A stretch of DNA of 64,000 nucleotides from Candidatus Thiodiazotropha sp. (ex Monitilora ramsayi) (GCA_025655575.1 JAHXIP010000007.1:1-64000); one strand, 5' to 3'; positions 43,406 to 53,881 are shown, counted from the first letter of the stretch. Numbers and translations are program-made. Notes: generated by a model from the letters alone, not told the origin.

Positions 43406-43486
43406 TATAACGCAAAGCTCGCAAAGAAACGTAACTAATGAAAACCCTTTGCGCTCTCTGCGATTCTTAGTGAGCACTGCGTTATA
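43406..43486. repeat. gene-less relative of the GxxExxY element ends
   Basis: The 81-bp segment begins TATAACGCAAAGCTCGCAAA and ends with the inverse TGCGTTATA. The right half reads CTTTGCGCTCTCTGCG followed by ATTCTTAGTGAG, the same family as the 37-bp repeats at 15967 and 16395 (TTTGCG, TTCTTAG, TTTGCGTTAT). It lies between purH and purD with no ORF inside. Confidence 0.75.
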
Positions 43487-43531
43487 AAATCCCCCTTAGT
43501 GGGGGGATAATTAATTGCCCCGGCAGCAAAC

Positions 43532-45091
43532 TCAATGACGGAAATGGCGCATGCCTGTGAATACCATGGCAATGCCATGTTCATTGGCAGCGGCAATGGC
43601 CTCGTCATCACGCATCGATCCACCTGGCTGAATAACGGCGGCAATACCTGCCTCGGCGGCGTTGTCGATGCCATCGCGGAAGGGGAAAAAGGCATCCGAC
43701 GCCATGACCGATCCTTTAACCGTCAATCCTGCGTGTTCGGCTTTTATGCCGGCGATACGGGCGGAGTTTATGCGGCTCATCTGCCCGGCGCCAACACCAA
43801 TGGTCATGCCGTCGCGACCATAGACGATGGCATTGGACTTGACGTATTTTGCCACACGCCAGGTAAAGAGCAGGTCACGCATCTCCTGTTCGGTGGGCTG
43901 GCGTTGGCTGACGACCTTGATCTCTTTGGTCAGTTGCAGGTCGGCATCCTGTACCAGCAGACCGCCATTGACACGTTTGTATTCCGTACGGTGGATGGCT
44001 TCGCTGGTCCACTCTCCACAAGATAACAGCCGTACGTTTTTCTTGCTGCTGACCTCTTCGACTGCGGCAGCGGAGACTTTGGGAGCAATAATCACCTCTA
44101 CAAACTGGCGCTCGACGATGGCCTTGGCGGTCTCTCCATCCAGTTCACCATTGAAGGCGATGATACCGCCGAAGGCCGATTCCGGATCGGTGCTGTAGGC
44201 CCGGTCATAGGCTTCCAATAGATTGGCGCCATAGGCGACACCGCAGGGATTGGCATGCTTGACGATGACACATGCAGGACCCTCGTCAAAACTTTTAACG
44301 CACTCCAGCGCGGCATCGGTATCAGCAATATTGTTATAAGAGAGTTCCTTGCCCTGTAATTGAGTGGCAGTAGCCACACTGGCTTCTTCGATAAGATTCT
44401 CCACGAAGAAGGCGGCTTTCTGGTGAGGATTCTCACCGTAACGCATGGTCTGGGTCTGCTTGAACTGCATGGAAAGCGTACGGGGAAAGTCGCTCACCTC
44501 ATCGCCCAGTCGTGCCCCGAGATAGTTGGCGATGGCGCTGTCGTAACGGGCGGTGTGCTCGAAGGTCTTCACGGCCAGATCGAAACGTGTGGCGTCGGTC
44601 ACCGCATTATCGTTATTCGCCATCTCCTGCAGAACCCGGTCATAGTCGGCAGCATCGACTACAACAGTGACATCCTTATGGTTCTTAGCCGCAGCGCGCA
44701 GCATTGTAGGGCCGCCGATGTCGATATTTTCGATGGCGGTGGGCAGGTCGCAATCGGGTTTAGCCACCGTCTCTTCGAAGGGGTAGAGATTGACTGCGAT
44801 AAGGTCGATAGCACCGATGCCGTTCTCTTTCATCACGCCATCGTCGGTACCGCGCCTGCCAAGAATGCCGCCATGAATTTTGGGATGAAGCGTCTTGACC
44901 CGCCCATCCATCATCTCAGGGTAACCTGTGTATTCGGAGACCTCGGTGACTGGTACGTCACTTGCTGTCAGCAGCTTGGCTGTGCCGCCGGTAGAGAGAA
45001 TCTCGATCTGTTTTTCGGCGAGGCTGCGGGCAAAGTCGACGATGCCGGTTTTGTCAGAGACGCTGATCAGGGCGCGTTTAATAGATGCCAT
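43532..45091 (-). CDS. purH: bifunctional AICAR formyltransferase / IMP cyclohydrolase
   Basis: A 519-residue enzyme catalysing the last two steps to IMP. Residues about 1-195 form the cyclohydrolase domain ([49 protein letters not shown]). The remaining transformylase domain shows [47 protein letters not shown] and [14 protein letters not shown]. It lies in the order dusB-fis-purH-purD. An 18-bp imperfect hairpin lies in its leader. Confidence 0.97.
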   Translation of the reverse strand: MASIKRALISVSDKTGIVDFARSLAEKQIEILSTGGTAKLLTASDVPVTEVSEYTGYPEMMDGRVKTLHPKIHGGILGRRGTDDGVMKENGIGAIDLIAVNLYPFEETVAKPDCDLPTAIENIDIGGPTMLRAAAKNHKDVTVVVDAADYDRVLQEMANNDNAVTDATRFDLAVKTFEHTARYDSAIANYLGARLGDEVSDFPRTLSMQFKQTQTMRYGENPHQKAAFFVENLIEEASVATATQLQGKELSYNNIADTDAALECVKSFDEGPACVIVKHANPCGVAYGANLLEAYDRAYSTDPESAFGGIIAFNGELDGETAKAIVERQFVEVIIAPKVSAAAVEEVSSKKNVRLLSCGEWTSEAIHRTEYKRVNGGLLVQDADLQLTKEIKVVSQRQPTEQEMRDLLFTWRVAKYVKSNAIVYGRDGMTIGVGAGQMSRINSARIAGIKAEHAGLTVKGSVMASDAFFPFRDGIDNAAEAGIAAVIQPGGSMRDDEAIAAANEHGIAMVFTGMRHFRH

Positions 45092-45125
45092 GGGTGGGTT
45101 TCCCCTATCTTGTTGAACGTAAATC

Positions 45126-45173
45126 GGGCAGTTGCCGAATGCGTTTTATGATGTTCGCATTGGACAGCTGCCC
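45126..45173 (-). promoter_or_regulatory. long imperfect hairpin between fis and purH
   Basis: Arms 45126-45143 and 45156-45173 pair at 15 of 18 positions (GGGCAG...AATGCG with CGCATT...CTGCCC) around a 12-nt loop. No T-run follows. It lies downstream of fis and in the purH leader, so it could stop, process or regulate transcription. Confidence 0.5.
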
Positions 45174-45199
45174 GTGTGCATGGGTATGTATTCTACGGC

Positions 45200-45496
45200 T
45201 CAGTCCAGATCGTACTGGGAGAGCTTTTTGCGTAATGTACTGCGGCTGATGCCTAGGATAGAGGCGGCTAATGTCTGATTGCCGCCGGTGTGTTTCATAA
45301 CGCTTTCAAGCAGTGGTGCTTCCACCTCGTTCATAACCAGGCGATAGAGATTATTTGCGCCATGGCCGTTGAGGTTTTGGAAGTAACGCTGCATGGCGTC
45401 GCTGACACACTGACGCAGCGGTTCCGATTTTTTGCTATGCGTGACAGTCAGTCTGCTGTCATCTTCTTTATTGAACAGACTTGCGTCGATGTTCAT
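45200..45496 (-). CDS. fis: Fis family nucleoid/transcription factor
   Basis: A 98-residue Fis. The C-terminal helix-turn-helix reads GGNQTLAASILGISRSTLRKKL, nearly the E. coli Fis sequence, following the dimerisation helices with YRLVMNEVEAPLLESVM. It bends DNA at rRNA promoters and recombination sites in rapid growth. The ATG at 45496 overlaps the dusB stop by 4 bp, the classical dusB-fis operon. The frame continues ten codons upstream inside dusB and was not used. Confidence 0.96.
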   Translation of the reverse strand: MNIDASLFNKEDDSRLTVTHSKKSEPLRQCVSDAMQRYFQNLNGHGANNLYRLVMNEVEAPLLESVMKHTGGNQTLAASILGISRSTLRKKLSQYDLD

Positions 45497-46479
45497 GCCG
45501 CCAGTTCCCCTTTCTCTTTTTGACATGCGAAATATGCGCGTGCGTATTGCAGTTGCTGGCTGGCCGATTCCGTTCGGTTGATTTTCTCCCTGAAACGCGC
45601 CCCACCGGGGTGCCGTTTACTGTACCAGGCAATGTGTTTGCGGGCGATCCGGGTGCCCATCGTTTCCCCATAGAATTCGTAAAGCTGAGACAGGTGTTCC
45701 AATAAGATGTCTGCAACCCATTGAGTGTCTGGTGCTGGCAACAGGTCGCCTGTCTGTAGAAAGTGATCGATTTCACGAAAGATCCAGGGTCTGCCCTGTG
45801 CGGCGCGGCCGATCATGAGGCCATCTGCACCGGTCTGCTCAAGTACCTGCTTTGCCTTCTCAGGAGAGTTGATGTCTCCATTGGCAATGACCGGTATGCC
45901 GAGCTGTTGTTTTATCTGGCGAATGGTTTCGTACTCCGCTTCACCGGCAAATTTGCAGGCACGTGTTCGGCCATGGACCGATAGGGCCTGAATGCCGGAA
46001 TCCTCGGCAATCTTCGCAATACGTATTCCATTCCTATCTGATTTGTCCTGTCCGGTGCGGATCTTCAATGTTACCGGTATATCAACGGCGTCCACCACTG
46101 CTCGCAGTATGTCGGCCACCAAAGGCTCGTTCTTAAGTAGTGCCGAACCGGCAGCCTTTCGGCATACCTTTTTTGCAGGGCAGCCCATATTAATGTCGAT
46201 GATTTGTGCCCCAAAGGCCACGTTGGCTTTTGCGGCTTCGGCCATCATCGCCGGATCCGATCCCAGTATCTGTACGGCAATCGGACCCTCTTCCCCTCGA
46301 TGATCCAATCGCTTTACGCTCTTGCGTGTACCCCAGAGTGCAGCGTCGGCGGATATCATTTCTGACACAGCCATGCCCGCACCCAACTTTCTGCAAAGTT
46401 GTCGAAAGGGTCTGTCGGTAACACTCGCCATGGGTGCAAGCAGCAGATTGTTATCTAATTTATAGGGTCCGATTTGCAT
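45493..46479 (-). CDS. dusB: tRNA-dihydrouridine synthase B
   Basis: A 328-residue FMN enzyme reducing uridine in tRNA D-loops. It has NNLLLAPMASVTDRPFRQLC, the catalytic Cys in DINMGCPAKKVCRKAAGSAL, VTLKIRTGQD, LSVHGRTRACKF, and VIANGDINSPEKAKQVL. It is the first gene of dusB-fis. The 245-bp gap upstream is AT-rich and may contain the fis-type promoter; I could not define it. Confidence 0.96.
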   Translation of the reverse strand: MQIGPYKLDNNLLLAPMASVTDRPFRQLCRKLGAGMAVSEMISADAALWGTRKSVKRLDHRGEEGPIAVQILGSDPAMMAEAAKANVAFGAQIIDINMGCPAKKVCRKAAGSALLKNEPLVADILRAVVDAVDIPVTLKIRTGQDKSDRNGIRIAKIAEDSGIQALSVHGRTRACKFAGEAEYETIRQIKQQLGIPVIANGDINSPEKAKQVLEQTGADGLMIGRAAQGRPWIFREIDHFLQTGDLLPAPDTQWVADILLEHLSQLYEFYGETMGTRIARKHIAWYSKRHPGGARFREKINRTESASQQLQYARAYFACQKEKGELAA

Positions 46480-46724
46480 TCAATCTGCCCTTCTTACGGG
46501 GGCTGTTGGTGATTGAGGAGGGGTTGGGATACTACCGCCATTATGGTGCGGAATCAAAAATAAAATCACGTTCAATTGATCTGGATGCGGTACCAATAAA
46601 GTGCATGGATGCGAAGTGGCTCTAAGGCATCTAAGTAAACTATTAAATACCTTTAAAAAAAGAAATTTATATGACTGTAAAGGATTCCAACACTCACTAA
46701 GATGAGAATGGTAATTATAAAAAA

Positions 46725-47984
46725 CTACAGAAAATCGAAAGTGAAGCCTGTGACCTCTTTGCCAGGGTCGATTACCTCCATTTCAGCAAGGATTTGCTGC
46801 GCTCTGGGCATCATAGTCTTGTTGCGTTCACTTTCTGGCAGGTATTGGTCCGGTAAAAAGGTACGACGGGCAACAAGTTTTCCGTTGTCGTCATAGAGGC
46901 TCAGTTGCAGTTTGGGGAAGGGTTGATCGAAGGCAGCGGCATTCACCATATAGAGTTTCATAAAGAGAACATCCGGCTCACTCGGGCTGGTACTCAGGTT
47001 ACGTCCCTCTATAAGGATCTTATTGGTGTCCCTGCGATTCGGTACTTCACATCGGGTAACCTTGCATATGACGTTCAATACCTGGCGGCCGACATCATAG
47101 TGGATCAGGTCATAACGAAACTGCCAAGCAAGCTGACTGGTGAGTAAGACGACAAGTAAGAGAGAACCAAAAAACCAGAGGGCGTGACTTTTTTTGCCTT
47201 TCTCATGGGTCTCCACGGCTTCAAAGGCGAGGACTTTTTCATCCACAGGCGGGAGAGAGGTACCTGAGGGCTCGTCGATGTTGGAGTGAAATGCGGGTAT
47301 GGAATCGTAATCTGGCCTGCCATCCAAGATATCGATTACCTCGTCTTTTAGGATGCTGTCGCCGAAGTCGTAACCTGGTGGCGTCTCCTTCTCTTCGGCT
47401 TCGACAGCCGGCTCTTCATGGATGTTGAGGTCAATCACCTCAGCGGTATCTTTATCTGTATCGTCTGTCTGCAGTCGTGTAGAGACGGAATCCTGGTCCA
47501 GCAGTTCTGACATCTGGGATTCGGTATCGGCAGCGAGATAGTCCGGTTCGATCTCAAGTCCGTCATTCTGTTCGACGACATACTCTAAGTCACTATCGGT
47601 ATCCGACTCCTCGGTGGTGTCATCGACTGTCAGAAGGGTGTCACTGTCCTCGTCTGGCTTGCTGTCGATTGAATTGAGTGTTTCTCCAACGGCTATCTCA
47701 TCATCTTGAATTTGCGATGTGTCATCCTGTGTCGGAAAGCTTTCCTCCCAAGTGGGCTCTTCTTCCGCCTGTTCAACGGGTGTCTGCTCTATTTCCGTTT
47801 CTGGCCAGGCATCCTCTGTTTTTTGATCGTCCTGCTGAAGGAAAGGGGCGGGGGAGTCGTGCAGGCGATGCAGGGCATTGAAGATCTGGCTGCATTGATT
47901 GCAGCGTACCTTGCCATCGGCGACCTTGAGTTGCTCCGGTCCGATACGGAACAGGGTCTGGCAGTGTGGGCACTGAGTAAGCAT
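46725..47984 (-). CDS. zinc-ribbon, DUF3426 membrane protein
   Basis: A 419-residue protein. Residues 1-40 form an MJ0042-type zinc ribbon (TQCPHCQTLFRIG, KVRCNQCSQIFNA). Residues about 48-240 are a long, very acidic, probably unfolded linker. One membrane helix at about residues 265-290 (ALWFFGSLLLVVLLTSQLAW) is followed by a periplasmic DUF3426 domain (NAAAFDQPFPKLQLSLYDDN, QIYLPE-like DQYLPES). The function is not known, although the gene regularly sits beside prmA, as here. Confidence 0.88.
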   Translation of the reverse strand: MLTQCPHCQTLFRIGPEQLKVADGKVRCNQCSQIFNALHRLHDSPAPFLQQDDQKTEDAWPETEIEQTPVEQAEEEPTWEESFPTQDDTSQIQDDEIAVGETLNSIDSKPDEDSDTLLTVDDTTEESDTDSDLEYVVEQNDGLEIEPDYLAADTESQMSELLDQDSVSTRLQTDDTDKDTAEVIDLNIHEEPAVEAEEKETPPGYDFGDSILKDEVIDILDGRPDYDSIPAFHSNIDEPSGTSLPPVDEKVLAFEAVETHEKGKKSHALWFFGSLLLVVLLTSQLAWQFRYDLIHYDVGRQVLNVICKVTRCEVPNRRDTNKILIEGRNLSTSPSEPDVLFMKLYMVNAAAFDQPFPKLQLSLYDDNGKLVARRTFLPDQYLPESERNKTMMPRAQQILAEMEVIDPGKEVTGFTFDFL

Positions 47985-48076
47985 GGTTCAGATGAAGACG
48001 TCTTTCGGGACCTCTAAGTTAGACGGAAGCGGCCGGACAGGCAACACCTTTCATGCATATGGGCTTGAGAATAGCA

Positions 48077-48958
48077 TCAGAGATGTTTGAGGCCTGGGAT
48101 GAGTATCCACTCATCGCACTGCCGTGGCTGTGACAAGTGGGCAAATGACTGATATGAGGTGGCGACCTCTGCTTGTTGCTCGGCAAGTATGCCCGAGAGG
48201 GCGAACGCACCGCCTGGCTGGAGTAGGGCGTCCAGGGTCGGTGCGAGTTGTATCAGTGGGCCGGCGAGAATATTTGCCACCAGGATGTGTGCTGTCATTG
48301 TTGACATCTCATCTGGCAGCAGTGTGGTTATCCGCTCAGACACGCCATTTTTTGCAGCGTTATCTTGGCTGGCCTGCAGGGCCTGTGGGTCGTGATCGAT
48401 AGCAATAGCGGATTCTGCACCGAGTTTAAGTGCCGCGATGGCAAGAATGCCCGAACCGCAACCGTAGTCGATGATTGTTTTACCGTTCAGGTCAAGGCCG
48501 TCAAGCCACTCCAGACAGAGCGCTGTGGTGGGGTGCGTGCCGGTACCGAATGCCAATCCGGGGTCAAGCTGTATGACCACGCCATTCTTTTGCGTCACTG
48601 TCTGGCCTTCGGGGCAGATCCAGAGGCGCTGCCCGAACTGCATGGGCTTGAAATGTTCGAGCCACACCCGCTCCCAGATTCTGTCCTCAATGCGCTCCCA
48701 GCAGCATCGCTGGACAATGGCTGTTTCGAGCGCTTCGGTCAGTGCATGTTGTAGCTTTTTAGGATCCTTATCACCCTCAAAAAGTGCAATGACCCGGGTT
48801 TGGTTCCAGAGCTGCTGGCTATCCGGCGGTAGCTCCAGCAGCGGTTGATCACCGGCATCTCCGAGGGTGACAGAGAGTGCACCAAGGCGTTCGAATACCA
48901 ATTCGAGTAATGGTGCCTCGGCTTCGCTGGTATCGATGGATAATTGTAGCCAGGACAT
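48077..48958 (-). CDS. prmA: ribosomal protein L11 methyltransferase
   Basis: A 293-residue SAM-dependent methyltransferase that trimethylates L11 at several lysines. The small N-terminal L11-recognition domain precedes the Rossmann domain with PGLAFGTGTHPTTALCLEWL, IDYGCGSGILAIAALKLGA and HILVANILAGPLIQLAP. The gene follows accC on the same strand (80 bp) in the accBC-prmA order seen in many gammaproteobacteria. Confidence 0.96.
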   Translation of the reverse strand: MSWLQLSIDTSEAEAPLLELVFERLGALSVTLGDAGDQPLLELPPDSQQLWNQTRVIALFEGDKDPKKLQHALTEALETAIVQRCCWERIEDRIWERVWLEHFKPMQFGQRLWICPEGQTVTQKNGVVIQLDPGLAFGTGTHPTTALCLEWLDGLDLNGKTIIDYGCGSGILAIAALKLGAESAIAIDHDPQALQASQDNAAKNGVSERITTLLPDEMSTMTAHILVANILAGPLIQLAPTLDALLQPGGAFALSGILAEQQAEVATSYQSFAHLSQPRQCDEWILIPGLKHL

Positions 48959-49038
48959 TCGAAGCCTTTTGAGCTTTTAGAGATGAGTGAACTGAAAAAC
49001 GTGTGGATTTGTTAATTCAACACTCATAACTCTTGAGT

Positions 49039-50379
49039 TTAGAGTCCCAGTTTCTTTTCCAGATAGTGAATATTTGCACCACCGGCTTTGAATGCGCTAT
49101 CACGCATGATATCGATATGTAGCGGGATATTGGTTTTGATGCCGCTGATGACCATTTCCTGTAGTGCTATTCGCATACGGGCAATGGCAGATTCACGGGT
49201 CTCTCCATGGGTGATCAGCTTGCCGATCATTGAGTCGTAGTAAGGCGGTACTCTGTAACCGTTATAGATATGTGTGTCGACTCTGACGCCGGGGCCGCCG
49301 GGGGTGTGCAACTGATTAATGTTGCCGGGGCTGGGAAGAAAATTTTCCGGGTCTTCTGCATTGATGCGGCACTCGACTGCATGTCCACGCAAGGTGATCT
49401 CTTCCTGCTTATAACTTAGCGGCTCACCCGATGCGATAAGAATTTGCTCCTTCACGATATCAACACCGGTGATCAATTCTGTCACCGGATGCTCTACCTG
49501 AACGCGGGTATTCATCTCGATAAAATAGAATTCGCCGTTCTCATAGAGAAACTCGAAGGTGCCAGCGCCACGATAACCAATCTGTCGGCAGGCCTCGGCA
49601 CAACGATAGCCGATATCGTTCCGCTGCTGTTCTGTGATGCCGGGGGCCGGGGCCTCCTCCACGACTTTCTGGTGGCGGCGTTGCATGGAGCAGTCGCGCT
49701 CGCCCAAGTGGATGGCATTGCCGTGAGTGTCGGAGAGAATCTGGAACTCCACGTGGCGTGGGTTTTCGAGATATTTCTCCATGTAGACCATGGCGTTGCC
49801 AAAGGAGGCTTCCGCTTCTGCCTTGGTCATCGCCACGGCATTGAGCAGGGTGGCCTCGCTGTGGACCACACGCATGCCGCGTCCACCGCCTCCACCTGCA
49901 GCCTTGATGATCACCGGGTAGCCTATCTTTGCTCCCATCTCCCTGGTACGTTTACCGTTACCGTCGAGCGGTCCGTCTGAACCCGGCACGGTTGGCACGC
50001 CAGCTTGTTGCATGGCTTCGATGGCGGCGACCTTATCACCCATGACGCGGATGGTATCTGCCTTTGGGCCGATGAAGATGAAGCCGCTGTTCTCCACACG
50101 CTCTGCGAAATCGGCATTCTCTGACAGAAAACCATAGCCCGGGTGGATGGCCACTGAATCCGTGACTTCTGCGGCACTGATGATGGCGGGGACATTCAGA
50201 TAGCTCTCGCTGGATGGCGCCGGCCCGATGCAGACCGACTCGTCTGCCAATAAGACATGCTTCAGATCCCGGTCGGCTTCGGAGTGAACCGCAACGGTTT
50301 TTATACCAAGCTCTTTACATGCACGCAGGATGCGCAGTGCTATCTCGCCTCGGTTGGCGATGACGATCTTTTCTATCAT
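49039..50379 (-). CDS. accC: acetyl-CoA carboxylase biotin carboxylase subunit
   Basis: A 446-residue ATP-grasp enzyme carboxylating the biotin on AccB, the first committed step of fatty acid synthesis. Segments include [71 protein letters not shown] and [18 protein letters not shown]. It starts 8 bp after accB in a transcript that also contains aroQ upstream. Confidence 0.98.
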   Translation of the reverse strand: MIEKIVIANRGEIALRILRACKELGIKTVAVHSEADRDLKHVLLADESVCIGPAPSSESYLNVPAIISAAEVTDSVAIHPGYGFLSENADFAERVENSGFIFIGPKADTIRVMGDKVAAIEAMQQAGVPTVPGSDGPLDGNGKRTREMGAKIGYPVIIKAAGGGGGRGMRVVHSEATLLNAVAMTKAEAEASFGNAMVYMEKYLENPRHVEFQILSDTHGNAIHLGERDCSMQRRHQKVVEEAPAPGITEQQRNDIGYRCAEACRQIGYRGAGTFEFLYENGEFYFIEMNTRVQVEHPVTELITGVDIVKEQILIASGEPLSYKQEEITLRGHAVECRINAEDPENFLPSPGNINQLHTPGGPGVRVDTHIYNGYRVPPYYDSMIGKLITHGETRESAIARMRIALQEMVISGIKTNIPLHIDIMRDSAFKAGGANIHYLEKKLGL

Positions 50380-50387
50380 GGGTTCAC

Positions 50388-50852
50388 TCAGTCAATAATG
50401 AAGAGAGGTTCGTTGTACTCGACGGGTTCACCGTTATCGACCAGGATCTGCTTCACGGTGCCGGATTTGTCTGACTCGATCTGGTTGAGGATCTTCATCG
50501 CTTCGATGATGCAGAGTGTGTCGCCGACGGCAACCTGTTGGCCTACTTCTACGAAAGCTTTACTACCTGGTGAAGGAGATTTATAGAAAGTGCCTACCAT
50601 GGGGGATCTTACTGCGTGTCCCTCGAGTTGATTGTCGGCTTCTTCGGCGGCGGCAGAAGGGGCTGGCGCGGCCGCAGGTGCTTGAGGTGCGGCGGCAGGC
50701 GCTTGCTGCATCATGGCGGGCATGGCTGCGGGAGCGGGCATGGTACCGTGGCGACTGATTCTTACCGACTCTTCACCCTCGTGGATTTCGATTTCGGCGA
50801 CATCCGACTCCTCCAGCAACTCAATCAGTTTTTTTACTTTGCGTATATCCAT
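50388..50852 (-). CDS. accB: acetyl-CoA carboxylase biotin carboxyl carrier protein
   Basis: A 154-residue biotin carrier. The N-terminal segment [20 protein letters not shown] dimerises and recognises AccC. An Ala/Pro-rich swinging linker occupies about residues 38-70. The biotinyl domain has the biotin Lys in [14 protein letters not shown] and the thumb-type [12 protein letters not shown] region. It is between aroQ and accC. Confidence 0.98.
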   Translation of the reverse strand: MDIRKVKKLIELLEESDVAEIEIHEGEESVRISRHGTMPAPAAMPAMMQQAPAAAPQAPAAAPAPSAAAEEADNQLEGHAVRSPMVGTFYKSPSPGSKAFVEVGQQVAVGDTLCIIEAMKILNQIESDKSGTVKQILVDNGEPVEYNEPLFIID

Positions 50853-50873
50853 GTTGTTCGGTCTCTTATGCTG

Positions 50874-51314
50874 TTATTTGTTGAGCCGCGCAATGGCGGC
50901 CTGCAAGGCCAGGTCATAGCCTTGCGCACCCAGGCCGGTGATGGTGCCCACGGCCTTATCGGAAAAATATGAGTGTGCGCGGAATGGTTCCCGCGCATGG
51001 ACATTCGACAGATGTACCTCAATGAAAGGGATTTTGGTAGCAAGCAGAGCATCCCGTAACGCAACACTGGTATGGGTGAAGGCAGCGGGATTGATGATGA
51101 TGAATGCAGTATCGTTTGAGGCGGCTTCATGCACCCAGTCGACCATCTCGTGTTCAGCATTGCTTTGTCGAAAGGCAATCTTGTGTCCTGAGGCTTCTGC
51201 TTGCGTCTGCAGCTGCTTTTCAATGGTCTCCAGCGTTTCCTGGCCGTAATGGGATGGCTCTCGGGTACCGAGTAGATTCAGGTTCGGGCCATTGAGTACC
51301 AGCAGGGTCGCCAT
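50874..51314 (-). CDS. aroQ: type II 3-dehydroquinate dehydratase
   Basis: A 146-residue enzyme of the shikimate pathway, active as a dodecamer. It begins [19 protein letters not shown] with catalytic Arg and Tyr (SHYG), then [18 protein letters not shown] and [20 protein letters not shown]. It leads the aroQ-accB-accC operon. The 269-bp gap upstream should contain the operon promoter; I see no ORF in it. Confidence 0.97.
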   Translation of the reverse strand: MATLLVLNGPNLNLLGTREPSHYGQETLETIEKQLQTQAEASGHKIAFRQSNAEHEMVDWVHEAASNDTAFIIINPAAFTHTSVALRDALLATKIPFIEVHLSNVHAREPFRAHSYFSDKAVGTITGLGAQGYDLALQAAIARLNK

Positions 51315-51583
51315 GTATCGAATTCCAGAAGTGTGTTTAGACCCGACAGGCTGTTACAGCCATGCCTCGAAGACGTATTTGCCACAAATGGTATTAACTG
51401 TCGGAAAGTATGTAAATTCTGCAAGATCACGGTCATTTTGTCTAGTTTCAATGCAAAACATGTCAAGATCGTAGCAGTTTTACCGGTCTTTCTCAGTGGT
51501 GAGAAGCAATTGTCCGCCGCTTGTGCACTGGTCAGGTGCATATGGGGCGATCCCTGTAATGGTTGTACGGTGCCCATTAAAGA

Positions 51584-53881
51584 CTAGCGGATTGCTCTAT
51601 TGATATGTTCGGTAAACTCATCCGCAGGGACGAATCCAACCACCCGGTAGTTTTTACGTTCCTGACCGTCGGCCCCGTAGAAGATGATTGCCGGCGGACC
51701 GGGCAGGCCAAAGTGGCCTTGCAGCAGAGCTTGGTCAATATCGTCATTGGCGGTGACGTCAGCTTGCAACAGGCGGCTGTTTTCAAGTGCTTTGATGACC
51801 CCGGGATCTGAGAAGGTATATTTCTCCATCTCTTTACAGGAGACACACCAGTCAGCATAGAAGTCGAGCATGACCGATTGCCCCTGGGCGCTAGCTGCTG
51901 CTACCTCCCGGTTCAGGTCTTCTACACTCTTGATACGGCTGAAAACCAGTTCATTGTGTGCCGCCCCTCCGCCGCCAGAGAAAGCGATACCTCGCAGGGG
52001 TTGTAGGGTGTCCTTACCACCGGCAGCGGCTCCGACCAGCATCAGCGAGCCATAGACCAGGAAAACCACACCGAGGCCCTTCCAGAGCTTTTGCCAGCCG
52101 CTGGCCTCAATTTCCAGGTGTCTTAGTGCGCCCATGTAGATGGCGGAGGAGATTAGCAAGACACCCCACAGCAGCATGGCAATATCGGGTGGAATGATCC
52201 GCTCCAGCATGATGATGGCCACACCGAGCAGGGCGACGCCGAAGACAGCTTTGACAGCGTCCATCCAACTGCCGGCACGGGGGAGGAATTTACCTGCAGA
52301 AGTGCCTATGGCAATCAACGGTGCTCCCATGCCCATGCTGAGAGCGAACAGCGCCAGACCACCCAATAAGGCGTCACCGGTCTGGCCGATATAGATCAGT
52401 GCGCCAGCCAGTGGGGGCGCTACGCAAGGACCCACAATCAGGGCAGAGAGAAAGCCCATTACGGCCACTCCCGCCAACGAACCGCCTTCCTGTTTGTTGC
52501 TGACTTCAGTGAGTCTGCTCTGCAGGCTGCTGGGGAGTTGCAGGTCGTAAAAGCCGAACATGGAAAGGGCGAGTAGAACGAAGATCAATGCGAACGTGCT
52601 GAGGATCCAAGGGTTTTGGAAGTAAGCCTGTAGGTTTTCACCGAACATACCGGCCAATACCCCCGCAGCGGTATAGGTCAGGGCCATGGCGAGGACGTAG
52701 ACGAGAGAGAGGGTAAAGGCCTTTTGGGTGGTGATCTTGTCCCCATGGCCGGCAATAATGCCGGAGAGGATGGGGATCATCGGGAAAATGCATGGCGTAA
52801 AGGCGAGGCCCAGCCCGAGGAGGAAGAAGACGCCGATGATCAAGAGGGTTGATCCCCCCTGCAGCGTGTTGGCGATCTCATCCAGTTCTGAAATCGGCTC
52901 GCCGTTTGAAGCGCTTGTGGTTTCGGGGGCTGTTGGTGTGGCGACCTCACTCGCTTCTGCCTGGGATATGCCGGGCAGGGAGAGGCTGAATTTTTTGGTG
53001 ATCGGCGGATAGCAGACGCCAATCTCGGCGCAGCCCTGGTATTTTGCCTCCAGCTCAATGGTCTGGGGATCGGTACCGCTGCGTACCAGCGGCACACTGA
53101 GGTCGATCGCATCGTGATAGACGGGGACATCGCCGATAGTGCCGTCAGGTCGGATGGAGTCCTCTTTGATCTCCGGCTCGGGTAGTTGGTAACTACCAAT
53201 GATGACATCCGGGTTCTCCGGTAGCGCAAGCTGGATCTTATCCTGGTAGAGGTAGGTACCCCCGGCAATCTGCCAGTTGAGACGTAGATGGGTGCCGTCT
53301 TCTACGCTGGCAGTCAGGATATAGGCCTCCTCAGGATCAAGCAGCTCATCTTCGTCCGTATTGTTGGAGAAGATTTCACCAGACAAAATATTCTCGCCGG
53401 TTTGAGGCGCATCCAGTGGTTCGGCCTGGGCCTGGATAGGCGCAAGTGCCAACCGTATCTCCTGCACATGGGGGGGGAAACAGATGCCTTGGTCAGCACA
53501 GCCCTGGGAACGGGCCTTGAGCAAGATGGTATCAGTGGAGCCTTTTATGCGCTTAAGCGGGAGTGCTGCCGTTACCTTGTTTCGATAGATGGCGACATCG
53601 CCGAAGAATTCGTCGTGCTTGATCTTTGCTTCAGGCAGCGTCGGATGTCCCAGTTCGATACCGATGGAGTCGGTCTCGAAATGGATCTTGTCGCGGTACA
53701 TGTAGTAGCCATCCGCTACCCGCCACTCGACGATCAGTTGATCATCATCGTCGGCGCGGCCGGAGATCTGGAAGGCCTGATCGGGCATTAGCAGGTCTTC
53801 CTCCTGCCAGGCACCTTGGGTCTGGCCAGTCAGGCCCAGCAGCATGAGGAATAAAGTCAGGAAGTATCGGTATTTGTGCAT
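51584..53881 (-). CDS. dsbD: thiol:disulfide interchange protein DsbD with duplicated N-terminal domain
   Basis: A 765-residue protein carrying electrons from cytoplasmic thioredoxin to periplasmic proteins. A signal peptide (about 1-23) is followed by two tandem DsbD-alpha domains, each with a redox Cys pair (GCADQGICFPP and GCAEIGVCYPP). The membrane domain of eight helices contains TPCIFPMIPIL and GPCVAPPLAG. The C-terminal thioredoxin domain has DWCVSCKEME (Cys679/682). Usual DsbD is about 570-600 residues with one N-terminal domain. It overlaps the cutA end by 25 bp and is presumably co-transcribed with it. Confidence 0.95.
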   Translation of the reverse strand: MHKYRYFLTLFLMLLGLTGQTQGAWQEEDLLMPDQAFQISGRADDDDQLIVEWRVADGYYMYRDKIHFETDSIGIELGHPTLPEAKIKHDEFFGDVAIYRNKVTAALPLKRIKGSTDTILLKARSQGCADQGICFPPHVQEIRLALAPIQAQAEPLDAPQTGENILSGEIFSNNTDEDELLDPEEAYILTASVEDGTHLRLNWQIAGGTYLYQDKIQLALPENPDVIIGSYQLPEPEIKEDSIRPDGTIGDVPVYHDAIDLSVPLVRSGTDPQTIELEAKYQGCAEIGVCYPPITKKFSLSLPGISQAEASEVATPTAPETTSASNGEPISELDEIANTLQGGSTLLIIGVFFLLGLGLAFTPCIFPMIPILSGIIAGHGDKITTQKAFTLSLVYVLAMALTYTAAGVLAGMFGENLQAYFQNPWILSTFALIFVLLALSMFGFYDLQLPSSLQSRLTEVSNKQEGGSLAGVAVMGFLSALIVGPCVAPPLAGALIYIGQTGDALLGGLALFALSMGMGAPLIAIGTSAGKFLPRAGSWMDAVKAVFGVALLGVAIIMLERIIPPDIAMLLWGVLLISSAIYMGALRHLEIEASGWQKLWKGLGVVFLVYGSLMLVGAAAGGKDTLQPLRGIAFSGGGGAAHNELVFSRIKSVEDLNREVAAASAQGQSVMLDFYADWCVSCKEMEKYTFSDPGVIKALENSRLLQADVTANDDIDQALLQGHFGLPGPPAIIFYGADGQERKNYRVVGFVPADEFTEHINRAIR

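Noticed and set aside
46434..46625. 63-codon plus-strand frame in the dusB upstream gap
   Set aside because: It overlaps the dusB start antisense, has no ribosome site, and no recognisable features.
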